NCBI GenBank assembly: GCA_016215555.1
Contig: JACRJC010000072.1
Coordinates: 29,162 to 93,161 of the forward strand
Reading direction: 5' to 3'
DNA from: Rhodospirillales bacterium
GTDB lineage: Bacteria; Pseudomonadota; Alphaproteobacteria; Rhodospirillales; WMHbin7
Length of the DNA stretch: 64,000 nucleotides
The position numbers were made by a program, and so were the translations under genes. This document shows, one piece after another, positions 8,299 through 16,000 of this stretch (position 1 is the stretch's first letter; each line of letters starts with the position of its first letter). Below the pieces are notes generated by a model. It made no database searches and was not told the DNA's origin. It saw nothing but the letters and a program-made list of their open reading frames with translations.

Positions 8299-9074
8299 GC
8301 GGGCAACACCGATGAAACGAGTAGCTGGGTATAGGGATGATGGGGATCGTCGAGCACCTGGTCGGTCAGGCCCGATTCAATGACGCGCCCTTCCTTCATC
8401 ACCATCAGCCGATGGGCGAGCAGGCGGGCGACCCCCAGATCGTGGGTGACGATGACGCAGGCCAGATGCATTTCGCGCACCAGGCGGCGCAACAGATCGA
8501 GCAGACGGGCCTGGACCGAGACGTCAAGCCCGCCCGTCGGCTCGTCCATGAAAACCAGGCGCGGGCCGTTGACCAGATTGCGGGCGATCTGCAGACGCTG
8601 CTGCATGCCGCCGGAAAAGGTCGAGGGCCGGTCGTCGATGCGAAGCCCATCGATCTCGACGCGCCCCAGCCAATCGGCGGCTGTGCCTCGGATGGCGCCG
8701 TAATGCCTGGCCCCCACCGCCATCAAGCGCTCGCCGATATTAGCGCCCGCCGAAACGCCGAAGCGCAACCCATCTCGGGGATTCTGATGAACGATGCCCC
8801 AGTCGGTGCGCATCAGCAGGCGGCGCCTGGGTTCCGACATGGCGTGAAGATCGGCCATCTCGCCATCGCGTCCGCGATAAAGCACGACGCCCTCATCCGG
8901 CGTCGTTCGTCCCGAAAGGCAATTCAGCAGGGTCGTCTTGCCGGAACCGGATTCGCCGACGATGCCCAGCACTTCGCCCGGCCACAGATCGAAGCCGACA
9001 TCCACGCAGCCGCCGCGCCCCATGAAACGCTTGCTGATTGCCTGCACGGTCAGGATCGGATCGGAATAGGTCAT
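8295..9074 (-). CDS. phnK: C-P lyase ABC-type ATPase PhnK
   Basis: The protein has 259 residues from the ATG at 9074. Walker A is GESGSGKT at 40-47, the signature is [14 protein letters not shown] and Walker B is [14 protein letters not shown]. PhnK resembles oligopeptide-transporter ATPases but binds the C-P lyase core through PhnJ, where its ATPase activity supports the reaction. The gene overlaps phnJ and phnL by 4 bases. Confidence 0.95.
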   Translation of the reverse strand: MTYSDPILTVQAISKRFMGRGGCVDVGFDLWPGEVLGIVGESGSGKTTLLNCLSGRTTPDEGVVLYRGRDGEMADLHAMSEPRRRLLMRTDWGIVHQNPRDGLRFGVSAGANIGERLMAVGARHYGAIRGTAADWLGRVEIDGLRIDDRPSTFSGGMQQRLQIARNLVNGPRLVFMDEPTGGLDVSVQARLLDLLRRLVREMHLACVIVTHDLGVARLLAHRLMVMKEGRVIESGLTDQVLDDPHHPYTQLLVSSVLPA

Positions 9075-9907
9075 GCGGCCCCCTTTTGCCGTTCCTGGCA
9101 GGCATCGCTGTCCGAGCAGACGTAAAGGCGCGTCCCCACATCGTCGGTAATCACTTCGTCGAGATAGGTGTCGGCGGCTCCGCACAGGGCGCAAGGCTGG
9201 TCCCAACGCTGAATCTCGAAGGGATAATCCTCGAAATCGAGGCTTTTCACCGATGTATAGGGCGGCACCGCATAGATGCGTTTCTCGCGCCCGGCCCCGA
9301 ACAACTGAAGCGCCGGCATGCGGTCCATTTTCGGATTGTCGAATTTGGGGATGGGCGACGGCGCCATCACATAGCGGTGATGGACCAGAACCGGATAATT
9401 GTAGCTGGTGGCGATGCAGCCGAAGCGGGCGATGTCTTCGTACAATTTGACATGCATGACCCCGTAATCGGCCAGGGCGTGCATCTTGCGGGTTTCGGTT
9501 TCCCGGGGCTCCATCCAGCGCAGAGGCTCGGGGATCGGCACCTGATAGACCAGGATCTGCCCTTCATGCAGAGGATGCTCGGGAATGCGGTGGCGGGTTT
9601 GGATGATGGTGGCGTCGATTGTGCGCTCGGTGGTGGCGACGCCTGCCGTTTTCGAGAAGAAGCGGCGGATGGAAACGGCGTTGGTCGTATCGTCGGAGCC
9701 CTGGTCGATCACCTTCAGAATATCGCCGGGTCCGATGACGCTGGCCGTCACTTGAATGCCGCCGGTTCCCCAGCCATAGGGTAGAGGCATTTCGCGGCTG
9801 GCGAAGGGCACTTGATAGCCGGGAATGGCCACCGCCTTCAGCAAAGCGCGGCGGATCATGCGCTTGGTCTGCTCGTCGAGATAGGCGAAGTTGTAGCCCT
9901 CAGGCAT
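9071..9907 (-). CDS. phnJ: Carbon-phosphorus lyase PhnJ (radical SAM)
   Basis: The protein has 278 residues from the ATG at 9907. Four cysteines near the C-terminus, C239, C242, C264 and C270, keep the PhnJ spacing CxxC-x21-C-x5-C; in E. coli three of these bind the [4Fe-4S] cluster and one carries the thiyl radical. It cleaves the C-P bond of ribose 1-phosphonate 5-phosphate, releasing an alkane and a ribose cyclic phosphate. It forms a complex with PhnG, H and I. The start lies 8 bases inside the phnI end, so the genes are coupled. Confidence 0.97.
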   Translation of the reverse strand: MPEGYNFAYLDEQTKRMIRRALLKAVAIPGYQVPFASREMPLPYGWGTGGIQVTASVIGPGDILKVIDQGSDDTTNAVSIRRFFSKTAGVATTERTIDATIIQTRHRIPEHPLHEGQILVYQVPIPEPLRWMEPRETETRKMHALADYGVMHVKLYEDIARFGCIATSYNYPVLVHHRYVMAPSPIPKFDNPKMDRMPALQLFGAGREKRIYAVPPYTSVKSLDFEDYPFEIQRWDQPCALCGAADTYLDEVITDDVGTRLYVCSDSDACQERQKGAA

Positions 9908-11012
9908 GACCGACCTCCGTCTTGCCGCGAGCTTCATCTTTCTCGCGTTCGGCCCGAAGCTCGCGCACCATCACCAGCTCGCCCTGGAAATCGACGTAAT
10001 GCGGCAATTTCAGGTGCTGCACGAAGCCCATGGCCTCGACATTGTCGGAATGCATGAGCACGAATTCCTCGTCCTGCGCGGGGGCGGCGATCTCTTCGCC
10101 CAGTTCCTCGGCGCGAAGCGCCCGATCGACCAGGGCCATCGACATCGCCTTGCGCTCGGATTCGCCAAAGACCAGGCCGTAGCCCCGCGTGAACATGGGC
10201 GGAATGTCCTTCGATCCCTTGAACTGATTGACCATCTCGCATTCGCTGACGGTCATGGCGCCGATGGTGACGGCAAACCCCAACTCTTCCGGGACGATGG
10301 ATATCTCGACTTCGCCGATGCGGATTTCGCCGGCGAAAGGATGGTTGTTGCCGAAGCCGCGCTGGGTGGAATAGCCAAGCGCCAGCAGGAAGCCCTCGTC
10401 GCCACGGGCCAGATTCTGCAGACGTAACGCGCGCGAGGCCGGGAAGTCCAATGGCTCGCGGGTCAAATCCTCGACAGGAAATTGGTCGTCGTCGCCATGT
10501 TCGGGTTCGATCAACCCCTCCCGTCCCAGCAGCGAGGAAACATGGGGCATGGCGACCCCAGCGTCGGCATGGGCCGGCGCCGCGACCGCTTCTTGCCGGT
10601 TGCCGGTTTCGGCCAGCGCGAAATCGAGCAGGCGGTGCGTGTAGTCGAAGGTCGGTCCCAGCACCTGTCCGCCCGGCAAATCCTTGAAGGTGGCCGAGAT
10701 GCGCCGGCGCACGGCCATCAAGGCGGTGTCGATGGGTTCGCAGTCATACAGGCGCGGCAGGGTATTGCGAAAGGCGCGCAGCAGAAAAATGGCCTCGACC
10801 AGATCGCCCCTGGCCTGTTTGATGGCCAAGGCCGCCAGACGCTTGTCGTAAAGCGATCCTTCCGCCATGACGCGATCAACGGCCAGACCCAACTGTTCGC
10901 CGATCTGTTCCAGCGACAGTTCCGGGACGCTTTCATCGCCCCGTCTGGCCTGGGCCAGCAAACGGTGGGCGGCGTCGATGGCCGCTTCGCCGCCTTTGAC
11001 CGCGACATACAT
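9900..11012 (-). CDS. phnI: C-P lyase core subunit PhnI
   Basis: The protein has 370 residues, the usual length, and begins MYVAVKGGEAAI as in most PhnI proteins. It contains LPGGQVLGPTFDYTHRLLDF near residue 112 and a C-terminal part with QHLKLPHYVDFQGEL. PhnI forms the heart of the PhnGHIJ core and, with G, H and L, exchanges the adenine of ATP for the phosphonate. The ATG directly abuts the phnH stop. Confidence 0.96.
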   Translation of the reverse strand: MYVAVKGGEAAIDAAHRLLAQARRGDESVPELSLEQIGEQLGLAVDRVMAEGSLYDKRLAALAIKQARGDLVEAIFLLRAFRNTLPRLYDCEPIDTALMAVRRRISATFKDLPGGQVLGPTFDYTHRLLDFALAETGNRQEAVAAPAHADAGVAMPHVSSLLGREGLIEPEHGDDDQFPVEDLTREPLDFPASRALRLQNLARGDEGFLLALGYSTQRGFGNNHPFAGEIRIGEVEISIVPEELGFAVTIGAMTVSECEMVNQFKGSKDIPPMFTRGYGLVFGESERKAMSMALVDRALRAEELGEEIAAPAQDEEFVLMHSDNVEAMGFVQHLKLPHYVDFQGELVMVRELRAEREKDEARGKTEVGHA

Positions 11013-11603
11013 TCAAGCCTCCACCACAGTGGTGCGCGGCAGGGCCGCGACCTGGTTTTGCGTGCAGAAAATCAGATCGAGCCCCAGCGGATAAAGCGGC
11101 GCCAGATTGGCTCGGGCCTGCCAGAATTCGGGTCCGATGCCGTCGATGTCCAATCGGTTCGTGCTCTCGATGCCGGGGCCGCTCAGGGTCAGGCCCTTGC
11201 CCTCCTGCAAGCGTTCGACGCCAATCAGCAGAGTCGCCGAGCGGTCGGGATATTCCGGCGAGCCCAACGAAAAATCGTCCAGCGGCAGCAAACGATCCTG
11301 GGCGTGAAACAAGACAAAGCTCGCCATCCGATGGTCGCCAACCAGCTGAGCGCCGGTGTGAAAGCCGATCCACCCAGCCACCTCGGGGACGGCAATAGTT
11401 TCCGACAACCATAAAGGCGTATCGCGGTCAGCCAGAGCCAGCAGAATGCTGCCCAAGCCGCAACCCAGGACAGGCGGCGCCGGCGGCTGGGCCGTGATGG
11501 AAAAGAGGCGGCCGGGATGCGCCATGGCGTTCAGCACGGCGCGAAAACTGGCGTTGGCGTCGGTGACGGGATCGGCAAAGCCGGCGGCGGGAACGAAGCT
11601 CAT
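11013..11603 (-). CDS. phnH: C-P lyase core subunit PhnH
   Basis: The protein has 196 residues. The start is the ATG at 11603, with GGGGAGA upstream, rather than the longer in-frame opening inside phnG. It begins MSFVPAAGFADPVTDANASF and has the FRAVLNAMAHPGR motif typical of PhnH. PhnH adopts a PLP-transferase-like fold without PLP and is a structural member of the PhnGHIJ complex. It is separated from phnG by 1 base and abuts phnI. Confidence 0.95.
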   Translation of the reverse strand: MSFVPAAGFADPVTDANASFRAVLNAMAHPGRLFSITAQPPAPPVLGCGLGSILLALADRDTPLWLSETIAVPEVAGWIGFHTGAQLVGDHRMASFVLFHAQDRLLPLDDFSLGSPEYPDRSATLLIGVERLQEGKGLTLSGPGIESTNRLDIDGIGPEFWQARANLAPLYPLGLDLIFCTQNQVAALPRTTVVEA

Positions 11604-11604
11604 C

Positions 11605-12102
11605 TCATTCTCCCCTGACCATGGTGAAGAACTCGACACGGCTGGCCTGCGCGGTTTCGACGCTTTGGCGCTTGGCGTCGGCCTGCGTTTTTTCTTGCGG
11701 CGCAATCAAGTCGCTTTCCAGGCGGGCGCCGTGCGGCGGCAATTGCATCAGCCCGTCGAAGAGGGCGACATACAGGGCGTGATCCTGATCGCAACCGGCC
11801 ACATAGCCGTGCCCCGCCACTTCGCCGCCCTGGCCATCGTCAACGGCCAGGGAACAGCGGCAAAGACTCATCTCGCCGATATTGAAGCGCTGGCCGACGC
11901 CGCCGATCCTTCCCCGCACCAAGGCCAAACCGGTCTCGGGGGCGCGTATCAGGCGGTAATCGGGCTTGGCCTCAAGACGGCCCCAGGCTTCCTTCAGCAC
12001 TTGTTTGGGCGCCTGGGCCAGAATCGCCAGCCAGCGGGCGCGGGCCGCGTTCGAGGAGGGGCCGCTGCTCCCGGCCTGAGGTCCGTTCGTGCCGTCTCGC
12101 AT
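11605..12102 (-). CDS. phnG: C-P lyase core subunit PhnG
   Basis: The protein has 165 residues from ATG 12102; a GTG at 12114 in the same frame is an alternative start. It contains RARWLAILAQAPKQVL, then RGRIGGVGQRFNIGEMSLCRCSL and GHGYVAGCD, all typical of PhnG. It is the first gene of the leftward C-P lyase operon, so the promoter must lie in the 130 bases shared with divergent phnF. That gap holds a TCTAGA-centred operator. With PhnH, I and J it forms the core complex. Confidence 0.94.
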   Translation of the reverse strand: MRDGTNGPQAGSSGPSSNAARARWLAILAQAPKQVLKEAWGRLEAKPDYRLIRAPETGLALVRGRIGGVGQRFNIGEMSLCRCSLAVDDGQGGEVAGHGYVAGCDQDHALYVALFDGLMQLPPHGARLESDLIAPQEKTQADAKRQSVETAQASRVEFFTMVRGE

Positions 12103-12141
12103 GGGGCGGTACACCTGATTTGAAATGAAAGCCGCTCAACT

Positions 12142-12160
12142 TGTCTAGACATCTAGACAT
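12142..12160. promoter_or_regulatory. Tandem operator between phnG and phnF (probable PhnF site)
   Basis: A perfect palindrome TGTCTAGACA (12142-12151) overlaps a second unit ATCTAGACAT (12151-12160), spaced about 9-10 bases. It lies in the only control region shared by the phnG operon and phnF. HutC-type GntR proteins such as PhnF bind short palindromes of this kind, so autoregulation and repression of phnG-M is the simplest reading. A TATAAA at 12169-12174 is a possible phnF -10 element. Confidence 0.6.
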
Positions 12161-12232
12161 AGCCAGACTATAAATCAGACCGGTTTGTTCCAGCAAGGCG
12201 CGGTCGGTGAAGTTTTCGTGACGGAGTTGGGG

Positions 12233-12946
12233 ATGGAACAGGAAGGCATCGCCGTCTGGCGGCAAATCGAGCAGACGATCCTGGGCGAGATCGAGGGCAA
12301 ACACTTGCCGCCAGGTGCTCGCCTGCCCAGCGAGCATGAGCTGGCCGAGCGTTTCGGCGTCAACCGCCACACGGCCAGGCATGCCTTGCAGGCCCTTTCC
12401 GAACGCGGCGTCATCCGCACAGAGAAAGGGCGCGGCAGCTTCGTCGAATCGCCGATGGTCGATTATCGCATCGCGCCTAGAACCCGCTTTTCAGAAAATA
12501 TCGCCAGCCATTCGCGCACGCCTTCGGGCGAGTTGGTGCGCAGCCAGGAATTGCCAGCCGATGCGATGATCGCCGACGCCATGGGCCTTACCCCCGGCGC
12601 CCCCCTGATCCTGCTTGAAACCATGGGCATCGCCGACGGGCAGCGGATCAGCCTGGGCGCCCATTACTTCGCCAAGGCCCGCTTTGCGAAAATCCTCTCC
12701 CATTACAAGCGGCTGGGCTCGATCACCAAGGCGCTGGCGAAAATGGGAGTCGGCGACTATCTGCGTAAGACGACCAGGATTTCGGTTCGCATGCCCGATA
12801 AGCGCGAGGCCAGGCTTCTGCGCCAGCCGGCGAACGAGCCGGTCCTGATCGTCGAAAGCGTCAATGTGGATACGCAAGGTCAACCCATCGAATATGGCGT
12901 CGCCTGCATGTCGGGGGCCCGGACCCAACTGGTCATCGATTTCTGA
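12233..12946 (+). CDS. phnF: Phosphonate-operon transcriptional regulator PhnF (GntR/HutC)
   Basis: The protein has 237 residues from the ATG at 12233, which has GGAG 6 bases upstream; an upstream in-frame start at 12185 lacks a good site. Residues 1-75 form a GntR winged helix (RLPSEHELAERFGVNRHTARHALQALSERGVIRTEKGRGSFV in part). The rest is a UTRA effector domain. It probably represses the divergent phnG operon and responds to a phosphonate or pathway metabolite. The adjacent palindromes are its likely operator. Confidence 0.9.
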   Translation: MEQEGIAVWRQIEQTILGEIEGKHLPPGARLPSEHELAERFGVNRHTARHALQALSERGVIRTEKGRGSFVESPMVDYRIAPRTRFSENIASHSRTPSGELVRSQELPADAMIADAMGLTPGAPLILLETMGIADGQRISLGAHYFAKARFAKILSHYKRLGSITKALAKMGVGDYLRKTTRISVRMPDKREARLLRQPANEPVLIVESVNVDTQGQPIEYGVACMSGARTQLVIDF

Positions 12947-12997
12947 TTTCACACAAACGTCATCCATTTTGACGATTGCTTCCGTTAGAAGCCCTCC

Positions 12998-14170
12998 ATG
13001 TTCGACACCAAGGCGGCCTCGGCTAGGCAAAATTCATTCGATCTCGTTGGCGGGCGCGTGCTGCTGCCTGAGGGCAAGATTGCCGAAACCTGCCTGTCCA
13101 TTGAAAACGGCTGCATCGCCGGTATTGGCGGCGATGCGCGTCATGACCGCGTCCTGGATGTCAGAAACGCCCTGATCCTGCCCGGCATCATCGATCTGCA
13201 TGGCGACGCTTTCGAACGCCAACTGATGCCGCGCCCCGGCGTCGCCTTCGACCCCGGCCTGGCCCTGATCGATACCGACCGCCAGTTGGTGACCAACGGC
13301 ATTACCACCGCCTATCACGGTCTGACCTGGTCTTGGGAACCGGGTCTGCGCGGTACCGAGGCGGCGCACGCTTTTTTGCGGGCCTTGTCCGATGTGAGGC
13401 CCCATCTTCTGGCCGACACCAGACTGCATCTGCGTCATGAGACCTACAATCTGGATGCCGAGCGGCAGATCATGGATTGGCTCAGCGGGCGGCGCGTCGA
13501 TTTGCTCGCCTTCAACGACCATATGGCCCATATCGCCGAAAAGCTGGACAAGCCCGACCGTCTGGCCCAGTTCGCCGGCCGCTCGGGCCTCAGCTCCGCC
13601 GAATTCCTGGGGCTTTACAACAAGGTCAAGGAACGGGCGGACGAGGTTGAACAATCGATCATGCGTCTGGCCGACGCGGCGCGGCTCGTGCATGTGCCCA
13701 TGGCCTCGCATGACGACGAGTCGAAAGTGGACCGGGCCTGGTTTCACGCGCTGGGCTGTTCGATCAGCGAATTCCCGGTCGATGAATCGACGGCCGAATT
13801 CGCCATCGCCAATCAAGATGCGGTGATCCTGGGCGCCCCCAATGTCTTGCGAGGGCAAAGTCACTGCGGCCGCTTGATGGCCGCCGACATGGCGGCGCGG
13901 GGGCTTTGCACCGCCCTGGCCTCCGATTATTACTATCCGGCTCTTCTGCAAGCGCCGTTCAAACTGGCCCGCGATGGCCTGCTCTCCTTCGCCGACGCCT
14001 GGGCCCTGGTGTCTCGCAATCCGGCCAAGGCGGTCGGACTTCATGACCGGGGAAGGCTGGAAGCGGGACTGCGCGCCGACATCTTGATCGTCAATGACGC
14101 CAATCCCCAACTTGCGCTGTTGCAAGCCGTCGTCTGTGCGGGCCAGATGACGCAATTATCGCGGTTCTAG
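12998..14170 (+). CDS. Second PhnM-like amidohydrolase
   Basis: The protein has 390 residues and aligns along its length with PhnM: DLHGDAFERQLMPRPGV at 67-83, MASHDDES, GAPNVLRGQSHCGR and a C-terminal RADILIVND. At the metal-site motif the phnM copy reads HTDNMEKH while this one reads HGDAFERQ, so one histidine is replaced by glutamine. It follows phnF by 51 bases and likely shares its transcript. It may be a second triphosphate diphosphatase or act on a related ribosyl phosphonate. Family confidence is high, exact substrate low. Confidence 0.85.
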   Translation: MFDTKAASARQNSFDLVGGRVLLPEGKIAETCLSIENGCIAGIGGDARHDRVLDVRNALILPGIIDLHGDAFERQLMPRPGVAFDPGLALIDTDRQLVTNGITTAYHGLTWSWEPGLRGTEAAHAFLRALSDVRPHLLADTRLHLRHETYNLDAERQIMDWLSGRRVDLLAFNDHMAHIAEKLDKPDRLAQFAGRSGLSSAEFLGLYNKVKERADEVEQSIMRLADAARLVHVPMASHDDESKVDRAWFHALGCSISEFPVDESTAEFAIANQDAVILGAPNVLRGQSHCGRLMAADMAARGLCTALASDYYYPALLQAPFKLARDGLLSFADAWALVSRNPAKAVGLHDRGRLEAGLRADILIVNDANPQLALLQAVVCAGQMTQLSRF

Positions 14171-15708
14171 CTCTGCCGCAGCGGCTTGACGTCCGGATAG
14201 GCTTGGCGAAGGGCGGCGAAGTCGGCATGCTTGGCGACGTCGCACAATAGCCGGATCAATCCGTCGGCGGAGGGGCCTTGGCGATGGCCCATGGCGACCT
14301 TCAGAAAGCTACGGCTGCTGCCGTCTGAGCGCTCATAGCCCTCAGGAATCACGATCTCGAAGCGGTGATGGCGAAAACCGAAGCTGGAGCCCAGGCAGGC
14401 GGTCAGGCCCCGGCGCAAGATTTCCGTGTGGATGACCGCCTCCAGCAGATCGCGGTTGGCCTGGCGGTCCTCGCGGTCGCGCAGATGGGCGATGACGAAG
14501 GGCGATTCCGCCCATTGCCAGCCCGACAGTTTGGACAGGCTGGGATGGGCGATGCGCGAAAACAGCCCCTCCACCTTGGCCAGGGCAGCGGCCAGCCTTG
14601 CATTGTTGGCGAAGATGGGCGCCGCATAGGCGTCCAGGCGCTGGGGATCGCTGAACCAGGGCAGATCGAGCAGGGTCATCTCGTCCAAGGACAAGGCATT
14701 GCCGAAAATTTTGCGGGCGCTGCGTATGTGGCGACGCCATTTCTCGACGCCGTGAATGCCGGCTGGGGGGCCCTCGCGGGTGAACAGCCTGGTGATGCCG
14801 ACATTCGAGAATTCCAGCCCTTCCTGGTCCAGCTTCAAGCCCGAGCGCAACTCGACGGCCAGCAGCGGGCAGGAGGGGGCCAGCGCCGCCAGCAGGTCGT
14901 CCATGCGAAAAACCGGGCCCAGCAGCGATGTGTCCAGAATCAGCGCCAGGGGGCGACCCTGCGGACGTTTCAGAATGGCTTGGACCAGGATTTCGGGATC
15001 CAGCACCGTCTGGTTCCAGTCATACATCGACGGTTCGACCAGCAGAATGTCGGTCTTGCCGTTGGCGACGCGCTCGAATATCTCGTCGGGCTTCTTGAAG
15101 CGGCGGCAGAAAACGCCGCGCCGGTCATGCAGGCGCAGCAGCCGCTCGGTTTCGTAATAGCCGATGAAGGAATCCCAGCGCGGCACCTCGCCCGGCGCCG
15201 ATAAAAAACGGGGCAGCACCTGCAGCAGGATCGTCAGGGCGCCCATCGCGCTGCCGAACAAGCAAAACCGCGATTCCCAGCCTGGAACCGGGCGATAGCG
15301 GCTCTGGCAGCGATGTTCAAGCCCGTTGGGCGGGACGACGCGCTCATAGATATAGTTTTTCAGATCGACGCCGAAGGGCATCGGCACGTCTTCGAGATGC
15401 GGCGGCGACTTCATCGGCCGGTCGGCGAAACTGTGGGCCAGCCGCATCCAGCAGCGGCGAAGCGCCATCGACAGGGTTTCCAGCCGGGCCTCGCCGGCCA
15501 GCGATTCCAGATCGGGGGCGGCCAGCAGCGCCTCGGCCTCGCGGCGCCAGTCGGCGAAGACGGGAACGAAGGCCGGTCTGATCCTGGTAATGGCCTCGGC
15601 CAGCGCCATCAGCTCCTGGCACTCGGCCCGGCAGGGTTGCTCATGGCCGCTCGCCACGGGTGCCGGGCTTTTACGCAGCCGCCGCAACGAATCGGCTTCC
15701 CCTTGCAC
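14167..15708 (-). CDS. PLP-dependent fold-type-I enzyme of unknown substrate
   Basis: The protein has about 513 residues. A GTG at 15708 with AGAGGGG upstream is chosen; ATG at 15744 and ATG at 15609 are alternatives. The central part has the fold-I landmarks in order: FGSAMGALTILLQVLP (phosphate-binding loop), SFIGYYETERLL, LLVEPSMYDW, ALILDTSL (pyridine-binding Asp) and RSGLKLDQEGLEF, whose Lys is a candidate Schiff-base residue. Spacing is closest to Cys/Met-metabolism lyases, but the sequence is very divergent. The N-terminal 110 residues are unassigned. It ends 4 bases inside the convergent phnM2 and diverges from the hemerythrin fusion. Confidence 0.6.
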   Translation of the reverse strand: MQGEADSLRRLRKSPAPVASGHEQPCRAECQELMALAEAITRIRPAFVPVFADWRREAEALLAAPDLESLAGEARLETLSMALRRCWMRLAHSFADRPMKSPPHLEDVPMPFGVDLKNYIYERVVPPNGLEHRCQSRYRPVPGWESRFCLFGSAMGALTILLQVLPRFLSAPGEVPRWDSFIGYYETERLLRLHDRRGVFCRRFKKPDEIFERVANGKTDILLVEPSMYDWNQTVLDPEILVQAILKRPQGRPLALILDTSLLGPVFRMDDLLAALAPSCPLLAVELRSGLKLDQEGLEFSNVGITRLFTREGPPAGIHGVEKWRRHIRSARKIFGNALSLDEMTLLDLPWFSDPQRLDAYAAPIFANNARLAAALAKVEGLFSRIAHPSLSKLSGWQWAESPFVIAHLRDREDRQANRDLLEAVIHTEILRRGLTACLGSSFGFRHHRFEIVIPEGYERSDGSSRSFLKVAMGHRQGPSADGLIRLLCDVAKHADFAALRQAYPDVKPLRQS

Positions 15709-15928
15709 TTCTACCCCTCTGCCAGCCCCATCAACCATCTGCAAATGCTAGCCTCGCCGTCTGCGCCCGTCCAGGCCGATCCCCGACCGCCCCTTGTCGG
15801 CGCGGCCCCTCGACCTGATATGTAAGAGACATCGGCGATGTGGAATCCTGTTAACTCTTTGATGCAAAACGCATCGGCGAGTGGGGACAGAAAAGGGGAC
15901 TAGTCCTTGTTTATGGATGACGGCGGCT

Positions 15929-15950
15929 AAATAAAATTGTAATAACCTTG
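15929..15950 (+). promoter_or_regulatory. AT-rich motif upstream of the hemerythrin fusion gene
   Basis: AAATAAAATTGT followed by AATAAC and TTG lies about 50-70 bases before the 16001 start. Almost the same string occurs at 41344-41365, upstream of the flagellar cluster. A shared promoter or regulator site is possible; no -10/-35 pair is clear. Confidence 0.3.
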
Positions 15951-16000
15951 GCAATGATAGGGATTTGACGCTTAGACTGGCCGGGGGGCCGGGTGGGGTT

